Source: Athripsodes cinereus
Taxonomy: Eukaryota > Arthropoda > Insecta > Trichoptera > Leptoceridae
Length of the DNA: 64,000 nucleotides
Direction of reading: 5' to 3'
Assembly: GCA_947579605.1 (NCBI GenBank)
Contig: OX388327.1
Location: 3,459,122-3,523,121, forward strand
Below the pieces are notes generated by a model. The model saw nothing but the letters and a program-made list of their open reading frames with translations. It made no database searches and was not told the origin of the DNA. The position numbers and the translations under genes are program-made. This document shows positions 1 through 11,200 of this stretch, piece by piece; position 1 is the first letter of the stretch; each line of letters opens with the position of its first letter.

Positions 1-1
1 C

Positions 2-154
2 GGTGTAAGAGGAAGACCTAAGTATTCCTTTCGAGCCTTCAGCTCGGCTGGACCATCCATGTGGAATGATTTTCCTGAACAAGTGCGCAAGACACAGTCT
101 CTTGATCTGTTTCAAGAGTCGATTAAAGACACACTTGTTTGGTATATCATATAA
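2..154 (+). pseudogene. 3' end of a CR1/Jockey-group LINE reverse transcriptase
   Basis: An open frame from the left edge to TAA at 152-154 reads YSFRAFSSAGPSMWNDFPEQ followed by VRKTQSLDLFQESIKDTL. This is the usual LINE C-terminal pattern (aromatic-S-x(5-7)-LWN-x-LP-x(8)-S-x-x-x-FK). It lies antisense to DNAH1, downstream of the last visible exon, so it is intronic. The AT-rich stretch after the stop is probably its 3' UTR. The 5' part lies outside the window. Confidence 0.7.
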
Positions 155-456
155 ATTGTACAACTTATTGTTATTTATATATGTATAGTTTTTATAATAT
201 GCTTATTAATAAATTGATAAATTCAGATGTGCAAAAAGAAAAAAATAAATATTGGCACCTCGTGACTCAAAGGCAAGAGCGTTACCTCCGCGCCACACCG
301 GCCGATTGTACAATACACATTTACAGAAAACCATAGACAAAAGAAATAGCATAGGTCAGTGTGGCCATACAATATTAAAATTTTGTGCCAACAGTAATAA
401 TTTAACAGTACATACCTACTCCATCACAATGAAATAACATTCAGAATTCAACTCAC

Positions 457-2254
457 CTCTCCAATGGGCGACATGCAAATGACCATGTGCAGATTGCAGC
501 GCACTCTCTTTTGGAAGAACGAGAAGAGGTTGGCCTTTGTGATGGGCAGGCCTGCCTCCATGACAGGATGTCTGAGTCCCGAGTAAATCTTCTCCAGATC
601 CTCAGAGGCGTAGATGTTGGGAACATCACCAGCTGACAATATGTTATTGATGTCCTCCAAAAATGCTTCCATTTTTATCTGAAAAACAATCATTGTGAAT
701 ATTCTAGTAATTCACTTACCAAAATTAATTAATATTCTAAAATTATAAAAAAGGAGGATTCTGTGGAGTCCCACATAAAGAATATTTGTCTCACTCTCTC
801 TGCAAGTTTTAAAGCGTCCTGTAAGAAAAAAGTATTTGTAAAAACATAAAAAAAAAGACATTTAACATCTTCGATTCAGCGATGAGGTATGCCACATATC
901 TTAAATGTTTAATTATTGTTATGGAGAGGACGACATGCAAGTTTATTACATAGTTTGCTGGCTTTTCCACTTGTTTAAAATGCTATAGATAGAGACATAC
1001 CTAAACGGAAATAATTGCATCTTTAATTATTATTATTTATGGAAAATATTTGAGTGCCGCTTACGAGCGAAAGCACCTCACTCATACTGCACAAATAAAT
1101 AAATAAACAAATAAATGAAATGAGAATCTCCAATACATTTACATAGATATCCACAGTGTTGAGAATAATGATAGATAATCAGGCTTCTTTGTTGTCTATG
1201 GTATCATTGTTTCCTGCTAAAATGTCAAAGCTGTCACTTGTTTGTATTGTTGAAATCGTAACCGCATGTTATGTGTTGTGCTAATAAAAGCTGTTAAATC
1301 TGCTGAATATCTTTTGCTAATACACAGGTATCAAAAGTTAATCAACATCCTACTCTCAATACCCTAATTTTTGACATTCAGAAGTTTTTTTTTTCTTTAA
1401 ACTTGTTATTCCTTTTTCTGTTCGGATATTTTTTACAATTCATTTAAAAAAAATGTCTGTTCTGACCTGGAAGTCTGAGAAAAGGAACATAACGGATCTG
1501 TTCTCTTGTCCCGCCTTAAGCATGGCCTTCTTTATATCATCCCTCCAGTCATTCATGCCGTATGTCTTGCTTATTTCAACTTGGAACAAAATCATTTCAG
1601 CCATATGGCATGCCAAGCGAGATAAGCTTTGTCGACCTGAAAGAAGAATCAAATTAATGATGTGTTCTTTTCACCTGATCTTATATCACACTATTATGGG
1701 TAAAGAAAATATATTTCTAAATAATCATTCACATTATAATTAATTTTGATGGTCTTAGGTCAAAACTTAGATGCAAATGAGCACATTTCCAGGGGAGCAA
1801 AAACAAGGTTTGTTTTGAAAATTTTGAAGTCAAGTTAAAGCAAACTGTAATTCTAAACTGTTTTTATACAATTTTTCCTATACTATCTAGTTATCAGGGT
1901 TTGATGAAACGAAAATATATATATATCTTTGGTAACTTATTCTGACATTTATACAAAATTTACAGAAATTGCAGAGATCAAGTTCCGATTTATTACTTAT
2001 TCTGTATTAATATCATTGATGTGTTGCCAGTATCACAACTTTATTGGGGATTTGTATAGAGGCAAAAAGAAAATTAATAAGCTTTGTTCACCTGAGCCTC
2101 CCATTCCCAGCAGCAAAGAGTTACCCATTGGCTGCCTGATGATCCGGGAGATTCGGCATACATGAGAGATGGCGTCGTCAAACAGCACGAGGTTCATTGG
2201 GGCCGTGCTAGTGGAGTTGTACTCTGCAAGATAGTTCATCAACACACTCTCCAT
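457..2254 (-). other. DNAH1: DNAH1 exons 47-49: start of AAA4 (residues ~2332-2516)
   Basis: Exons 2092-2254, 1467-1636 and 457-678. They encode [20 protein letters not shown], the AAA4 Walker [15 protein letters not shown] split by an intron, [45 protein letters not shown] and the end of the visible protein, [10 protein letters not shown], with donor GAG|GTGAGT. In the family the next residues begin the segment leading to the stalk coiled coil; those exons lie outside the window. Confidence 0.94.
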
Positions 2255-5200
2255 CTGACAAAAATAAAACATGAACAAAATAAGACTCATATGTCAAAAG
2301 TTGCCCATAAAAAATATATTGATGCACCATAGAAAAAAAAACAGATTTTGATCAAACCAAAGATAAAAAATGATTTTTCATTTCTCGGACTAACTTAGCT
2401 GGGTCTAAATATGTATTTTCTTTATAAGTACGATTGTAAGTATCTAAACATGAATAAGAGAATTACCAGTTTCATATCAGAGACTCGAACATATTTCCTC
2501 TCATCACTGGAGATGTCCATGAAGTCTGCAAAGCAAATAACTCCGCTGCCGATAGCTTCAGCAGGGTTCATATCAAACACATTCTGCACCTTCTCGTTCA
2601 GGAGACTGGAAAGTGAACAGAAGTTATAAAATACAATATGCCTAGGAAGGATATCGGATGGCAGGCGGTATAAACACGTTGTAAAAGGTGCTACGTTCAA
2701 TGCATTTAGCAAAGATCAACAAATACAGGAGAGAAACTTGTCTTCACTGGGTCGTGTTATATTTTTTTTTTGTTTACAGCTCTTTTCCTGTTACTGTAAA
2801 ATTGCCAACCAAAGAATTAACTCAATTATTTCACGACCCAACATCAATGAGCATTGCCCAAAAGAGCATTGTTATTTTGTATATAAGTTTCAAATGGCTA
2901 AGTATCGCAAAAAAACTGTACGTAACTTACTTTGTAAACCAATTTCTATCTGCCTCGTTGACCAACCTATCCTGATAGACCCTAACATTCTCATGGTACC
3001 ACAGCTTCACCATCTCATGGGGGTGCTTAAAGAAAATAAAACATCAAAGTTACTCTAACATACATTGTTGACATTTATAACAATCATGAGTATAAATTCT
3101 TTGGTATCTATGATTTCTATGGTGTGTACTGTCATGTAGCTGTCAGTGGTTAATGTTACGATACTTGTTGTATCAACCACGAGTTATGTTGTTGTTGCGA
3201 TAAAATAAATTGCAACTCTGCAAATATCATTGTCCTTTACTAACACAGATCTTATTTAATACCTTATAATACATATTTTATGATTGCACTGAACACTAAA
3301 AGGTGATTTCTAACCAGGAATTAAAATAATAATAATAATAAAAATCTTTATTGCACAAAAAAACAAACATTATTAAAATATAAACATTGTAGAACCAGAC
3401 AAATAAATTTGTGCAATGGGCGAGTTTATCGCAGAAGCGCGATATCTTCCAACTAACCCATAACCCATCTATTCTAGAAATCTAATTCGGGGTTTTAGGG
3501 GTGGGAACTGTATCCTAAAACATGCTCTCACAGATGAAACATTTTTTTTACATTTTTTTATGTATAATGTCTTTGCTTTCATAATCAAGCTGTCGCCTTT
3601 TACCACAGACAAAACATCCCTCATATCTACCATAGACTTTTCAACAGACACAATTATATGGATATATATGGAAGTCTCATTACCTTCATGGTGTGCGGCT
3701 CTAACATAAACATCCCCTGGAATACTTTGGCCAGATCCCTGAGATTGAACATGTAATGACACTTGGTTGGTGTGGGCAACAGATCTGACACAATACTGGA
3801 GAACACTTGTAGACTGGCCTCGATGATACCACGTAGCATGCCCGATAGTCCCTCTGTTCTCTCCATCCACGGTTTGAAGATTGTACCAAAGATTTCACGC
3901 TGGAATATTAAACAATTATCATACATCTATTTCCCTTTGTCCTAGTTGGATCAGGGACTAACTTTGTCTAGAAAATTCTTAGTATCCATTGTTCTTGCAT
4001 CTAGGACATCTAGCTGCTTCTAGCTTAGTCAAGTTTAACACATATATTTGGCATCTGCCCCTTGGCATAAAATATTAGACATAATGTTGGAACAATGCTG
4101 TCTACAGTGACATCTTGTTTTATTATTTTTTTTGGTACAGAGAATTTAGTTTGAGTATTTTTTCCATACACAAAAGCCAACTGGCTACCAGAGGTTTTAA
4201 AATACTCTGAAGTCTATCACCAAATTATCAACGACCTTTGAGAGATCACTAAGATCTTTTATTTATGAGTAGGAAAAATTGATCCCTTCCAAACAACTTC
4301 TAGTAATCATCTCCTCACCTTACTGTCATCCGTCATGTCAGTGAAAGCCAAATAGTGGAAGTGTCTGAGGAGCCTCATGGAGACGGGCTGTCTGCCTCCC
4401 CCAGGGGGTGCCATGGCCCCCACAATACTCATCTCAATGATGCGGATGAAATCACCAATGTTGCGACGGTCATACCATCCTGAGAAAGAAATAAAACAGA
4501 ATCATCATATTAAAACATTTCAGTGTCATTGACTAACTTGTACACAAGAAAACATAGAAGGTTTCGGAAAGAAGCTGAGATACATATCTTTACCATTAGT
4601 TTCCGACAATAGATACACAATATTGTCCTTTAAGGTCATATTGTAAGTAAATACAGAACCAATTTCCCCAAATAATAAAAGCAAAAACTATAAATTCTTT
4701 TGATCAGGTGGGTTTTAATTATTAAAATTCTTTGTGTCAATGCACATGGACACTAGGAGCTAGAAAATTAATTAATAGAGCAAGAGTAAGCTCGCAATCA
4801 AAGTCACATCCTCGGAGGACCACTGCTGGACTCGGAGAAAGTGAGGTTTTTCACACCAAGACAAATCGTGAGCTACATGACGCATGTAGGTCTTGAGAGT
4901 GAGATATGACACAGAAGGATGTCACAATAGATCTACTATGGTCGCGGTGACACAAGGGATACAAAGTCCCCTGACCTTCATTGGAAAAAAGAAAGAAAAA
5001 AAGAGTGGACTTCTTCAAACCTTCAAAATCCATCCATTGTCTGAGCAACTCCAATGGGGGCTGTGCCCCGTACACCTCCCTGGCTGGCATGTTCATGTCA
5101 TCTATAAAGAACACCTGTTTCTTCATCAGAGGGGGGCCCAACACACCGCGTCCTCGCTTTTCTAACTTGGATTCTATCAGATCCTGAAACACAATATAAT

Positions 5201-8200
5201 GTTTACGTAGGACGGAAGATATTCTATTTATCTATACCATCAACGTGTCTTCAACAAATAGAATAACCAGTGAAATTTTTGTATGTAATAAACATACATG
5301 GTGTCCTCTTTACATCATAAACATACCTCTTTTACCATCTCGTTAAACTCCAATTTTTCATTGCTGTTACAGAAGGTATAAACTTGACATGATTATTAGT
5401 AAATACCTGAGTTTCATTAGCCGATGTTCCGGCAGAGAACATAATGAAATTGCAGACTAAACTAGCGAGAGGACTCTTCTGCAGCCTAGAGTTTGCTGTC
5501 AACGTCTTGCCAGAACCAGGAGGTCCAATACAGAGAACAGACTCTGAGCAAATCAGCTTGCAGTTCAGGAGGTACATACTCCGCACCATGTCAATTGTAG
5601 GAACTTCAATATCTGGATTCAAAATTGTAAATGTATAATTTTTATTTTAATGTAACTAGTCACTACCTCTGCCTACATATATGCCGTGATGGTATAGTAG
5701 TAGTAGTAGCTAAGCCGCGTAAAACTACTCTAGTAAGAAATATTGTACTATGAAAGACACTCTTTCAATTTACCATAATTAAATACAAGCATTTAATTGT
5801 ATATTGTGAAGTTACCCGTGAAGTTCATGGAGAGAGTGACATTGACTTTTTCTACTCCGTCCATCCAGTTTTTCCAGTACGGCATGGCAGGCTCTCCATC
5901 ATCTGTTATGTCTGTAAAGCCACCATCGTGCATTCTGTAACAAAATTAACTATCTTAAAAAATAATTAGATGGACTAGATTTTATGTCCGGGACATGAGA
6001 AGAAATTCTGCGATTGATATTACAGTACAGAATAAGTTGAGTATGAGTTTTTAGATAACATATTGTAATTATCAAACTCCATTAAAGGAGCATTGTTTTT
6101 TCTACAGTATTGCTACAAGTCGGCTTGAATTGGTCTGTCCTTCAAGTCACCTGTAAGGAAAAGGAGTGTCCGCAAATTCAGATAAATAGGAGTCCTCGAC
6201 TCCTGAAATATCTGAGTGTGTAGAAAAAAAAAACAGAAATCATCTCATTGTTTATGAATTGGCTCTCGACTGGCTTAAGTGAACTTTTGATATCCATAAA
6301 CAGCATTCACCTATTATAGCGGTTAATAATTTTGGTTTAGAGGGAATATTGCTCTTTATTATTGGATATATTTGTCTAAATTATTGTGTAGTACGTGGAT
6401 GGATATTGGTTATTGATCTACTACTACTACTATACCATCACGGCATATCCCACAAGTGGGGTAGCCAGCAGATCAGCTGCATGTAAGAAACATGCAAACT
6501 GTCCTCTTCGTGCCAATATAAAATCAAGACATTCAGGATGGGTGGCAAACCTCATCGCTGAATTTAAGATGTATAATGTCTTAATTTTTTCGAACACCTG
6601 CCTTTTACAGGACACTCGAAAACTTACGCAGAAGAGTGGGAGACCAATTCTTTACCGGGTGCTCCACGGGATAAGATATTGATAAAAACGTAAAATTTGT
6701 TTAATTGTTTTCCAATATCCTGAGGAAGACAGGCAGGAATAATAATGTTAATAATTGTTTTGTTTAATGTTAATAATAATTCAACTTGGATTAGTTGGAA
6801 AAGATAGCGTCTTTGCCATAAATTCTCCATCTGTATATTGACTGTACCATCTCATATTAATGTGCTTCTTTATAAAATTGTTTATAGTCAATGGTAGAGA
6901 AAGAACTGAATAAATAAACAAAATAGTTCTGTTGATATTACTTGTAATCATAGACAAGCCCATCAGCGGGGAAGGGATTTTTCTCCTTATTGGCCGCCAT
7001 GAGCCTCTTGAGGTACGCGGAGAACTTAGCTCTGGAGTCGTTGTCACAGGTGGCACCCACAGACCACACCAGACACCACACTACCCATGATGGAGCCAGA
7101 TTCACTACAAACACAGAGAAAACATAATACACATATATAATGAGCTCCTTGTTAACTATCTGATACTGTATGGCTTCAACATGATGATATAACATTTGAG
7201 AATGTATTGTCAGATAGTAATTAGCAGTATCAATATGGTTGCTTTGTAATAATACATATAATGAGCTCTTGTTAACTATCTGATACTGTATGGCTTCAAC
7301 ATGATGATATAACATTTGAGAATGTATTGTCAGATAGTAATTAGCAGTATCAATATGGTTGCTTTGTAATGATACATATAATGAGCTCCTTGTTATTCAA
7401 AAATTCAAATTCAAAAGTATTTATTCAACATTTATACAATATATTACACAAAAATCATAGAAAAAAAAAAAAAACCATCAACACAATTATATAATCAAGG
7501 TGCAGCGAACTAGTAAGATACTGTATCTCGCCGCACGGTACACTAAACAGTTATTTACAACACTTTCGTAGACACTTCATACAAAACACGTTGATAAAAA
7601 GTTTCGTCACACAAGCACTTTCATAATCTCTTCAGCCCTGTCACGACCCATACCATGCAACCATGAGAAGACCATCCTTTTGAAGGAGTCCCTCCCACAA
7701 TTAAACTTTGTTCTGGGATCTAGACAATTATAAATTCTGGGTGATAAGAACAAGGCACTCCGCTGACCAAGCGTAGTATTCATCTTTGGAGCGAGCCTAA
7801 GCTCTCCGGTTTTAGATCGTGTACTCAAAGAATGTTTAATAGCAGTAGAGTCGTCCTTATTGAAGTGATATCTTATTAATATCCTCAGCAAAAATATCTG
7901 CCTTGGATTCAACACTCTATATGACAGATATAGTGGTTCCGATGGGTGTCTGAAATCACAAAAATGTATGACCCTTAGTATTGCTTTGTGCGCAATCATA
8001 ACAGGATACACATACACAGCTGCAGCCCCACCCCAGCTCTCTATGCCATAACTCAATACACTCTGACACAGCGCGCTATATACCATCCTGAGGTTTTGAT
8101 CATCCAATATACATCTTAACGTTCTGAAGACATATATAAGTTTTCTGAGTCTCTTTGCTAAGCTCTGAAGGTATTCTCCCCACCTTAGAAACTGATCCAT

Positions 8201-11200
8201 TATAACACCCAGATATTTTATTGATTTCACAGCCTCCACTCCATGGCAATCGCAATCCCTCTCACATTCACATATCTTGATGGGATTACATATATCAGGT
8301 TGGGACACGATCGACAGTGAGAACGGCACATACTTTGTCTTCTCAGCATTCAAGGTGAGTAAATGTGCATCGAGACATGAAACGACTACCTTCAGTCCAC
8401 TCGTAGCCGCCACAAAAGTCTCATCCCACGTTTTACCATTGAATAACAGCACTGTATCATCAGCGAATGTAACTATATGTCCCGCCATCTGAAGATCACA
8501 CAAATCGTTAATATAAATAAGGAATAACAGTGGACCCAGAGTACTTCCCTGTGGTACTCCAAATTTAATCTCACCAGTCACACTAATAGCATTATTATTT
8601 AAGTTTGTACTCTGTGTTCTGCTCCTTAGATAATCCTCAAAAAAATCCCTGGCCACCCCTCTGATACCAATATTCTCCATTTTTTTAATAAGAATCGTGT
8701 GGGAAACCGTATCAAACGCCTTAGATAAATCCAAAAATATCGCAATACATTTTTTTCCACAATCCAGACATTTCGTTATATATCCAGTTAAGTCGTTTAA
8801 CGCCTCTTGCGTTCCCAGACATGGTCTAAATCCATATTGATGTTTAGACAAATATTTGTTTTTTTGCAAATATTTCAGTAATCTGACCTTAATTATCTTT
8901 TCAAAAAGTTTTGATATTGTACTCAATAAAGAAATGGGTCTATAATTGTTAATATTCCGTGGGTCTCCTGCCTTGTGTATAGGTATGACTCTCCAGTGGT
9001 TTCAATCATATCTCACTCATCGCTCTCAAAAAGTTGTTACATCGGAGGGTGTTTCTGACTGGGTGGGTCTTGAAGCGGGGGTTCCTCAAGGAGGTATTTT
9101 ATCTCCTTTACTTTTTTCTATTTTTATCGCTTCAATGACTCGTGATCTTTCGTGTTCATACCATGTATATGCCGACGACTTACAGTTATATTCTCATTTT
9201 AAAACCGATTGTGTTTTCTCAGCTGTAAACTCTATGAACCAGAACTTAGATCGCATTGGGCGTTGGTGTGAGCACAACGGTCTACTCATAAATCCAACTA
9301 AGTCGCAAGCAATTTTATTAGGTAGCTCAAGGCTTTTATCCCGGGTGGATACTTCCACTATTCCATTGTTACTGTTAAACAAGTCTTCTATTGAACTTGT
9401 CGATCATGTGAAGGACTTGGGTATCTATTTGGACTCAAGGCTGTCGTGGTGGAAGCAGGTGAGTGAAGTGAGCCGTAAGGTTTTCGGTACATTGCACTCT
9501 CTCAAACGATTTCAAAACTTTCTCTCTACCAAAACCAAAACCCTGCTGGTGCAATCGCTCATCCTTCCCATGCTCGACTATGCTGATATATGTTATTTGG
9601 ATCTCACTGTTGAGTTGCTAAACAAATTGGAACGTCTTCAGAATGTGTGCATCAGATATATTTTCAATTTGCGCAAATATGATCACATATCATCTTACAG
9701 ACACCAGTTAAATTGGAAAACTATTGGTCAGAGAAGAGACATACACATCCTCTGTTTCCTATTTAAGGTATTATCAGATCCTAACTATCCGGTATATCTC
9801 AGAGACAGATTCCAGTTTGCCGCAGAGCATGGACTTCCACTCAGATCTGGGAATAATAGGCTGCTTTTAATTCCTTCACATCATTCCGATTATTATTCTT
9901 CATCTTTCAGCATTCACGGCGCTAGACTCTGGAACCAGCTTCCTCCAACAATTCGTACCAGCTCATCGTTTTCTTCTTTTAAAAATAGATTAGTCTCTAG
10001 ATGATATTTTATGTAACTTGTTGACACTTGATAAAGAGCTCTTTCCCCCCCCCCTCCCCCCTCTCCCTTGTCCTCACCAGGAGTGCAAAGATATCAATTT
10101 TTTGCACATGTATCACATACGTTTAATTTGTTTTTATTATAGTATTTTATTTTATCTTATGTATGTATTATTATTATTTATTGTATGCATGTATTATTTA
10201 TGTATATGTATAAATTATTTATTTATATATTTAAAACTTTTTCTCTTTGGGTTCCTGTATTTATTTTTTTACTATTTTTATTATTAGGTAGGCATAGACC
10301 TATTTTTTATTTTATTTTTATTTTTTATGTTAATGTTTTAGGGTTGACTGGAAGACGTTGCCTAGCAACAAGTCCGCCTTTTGGCCTAATTTTGTTGGTT
10401 GTCACGTTTTGTAATTTTGTTGTTTATGTATTTGTGTAAAATTATGGTCAATAAAGATTTATTTATTTATTTATTTATTATTATTTATTATTATGACTGA
10501 AGCATGTTTTAGACAGTTGGGAAATACTCCCTTAGTCATACAACTATTGAATATGTGGACCAGAGGTTGAGCAACAGCATCTCTGGTGGCCTTCAGAACA
10601 TCAGATGCAATCATATCATCACCACAAGAGGATCCAGATTTCAGTTCAGAAATAAGCTTCAAAACTTCATCCTTGATTACTGGGTAAAAGAAAAACGACG
10701 AAACAGGTGTCTTTCCTCCTTTGATTCTAGCCGCTAACTCTTTTTCAGTCAGTTTATTTTTTATTTCAATTTGTGTAACTAATTTCTTTCCTATATTACA
10801 GAAGAAATTATTCATTAAGTTTGCCATTTCGCTATCATTGTTTATTACTTTATTTGTGTCATCATTTAGTAGTTCCTTTATCAAACTAACTCTATTTTTT
10901 TTCATATCAATGCACTCTTTGACTGCATTCCATATTTTTCGATGATTTGTTCCAGAATTAGTTATCATTTCTCTATAATATAACTTTTTAGCGGATACTA
11001 TAGCTCTCTGGCAGGTATTTCTATATTTTTTGTATCTTACAAGCAATTCAAAATTATCAGGATATCTCCTAACCTGTTTGTGCATAAGATTTCTTGTTCT
11101 AATAGATGTTATCAAAGCATTAGTTATCCATGGCTTTAATTTTTTTGTTTTTTTCGTTGTCATTCTCATTATTTTGTTGGACAGTATGATTTTCTTTATA

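Larger units (their letters stand above)
2467..7104 (-). other. DNAH1: DNAH1 exons 39-46: AAA3 region (residues ~1911-2331)
   Basis: Exons 6942-7104, 5816-5934, 5407-5612, 5021-5183, 4319-4479, 3684-3899, 2931-3025 and 2467-2605. Recognisable parts are [16 protein letters not shown], the AAA3 P-loop GPPGSGKT, Walker [61 protein letters not shown] and [19 protein letters not shown]. Exon 42 uses a weak donor, GAAG|GTTTGA, but only this choice gives the family sequence WMD-x-x-GWYDR across the junction and keeps phase. Confidence 0.93.

Noticed and set aside
8277..8492. Plus-strand ORFs across 8277-8492, 10555-11317 and 11683-11895
   Set aside because: Shadow frames opposite the LINE endonuclease/RT coding strand.
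8946..8990. N-terminal extension of the plus-strand RT ORF
   Set aside because: These 15 codons are antisense sequence of the other LINE; the target-site duplication shows the RT fragment starts at 8991.
10018..10439. T-rich ORFs with membrane-like peptides downstream of the CR1-like RT
   Set aside because: Low-complexity Phe/Leu/Tyr-rich translations of the AT-rich LINE 3' UTR; no similarity and no start context.
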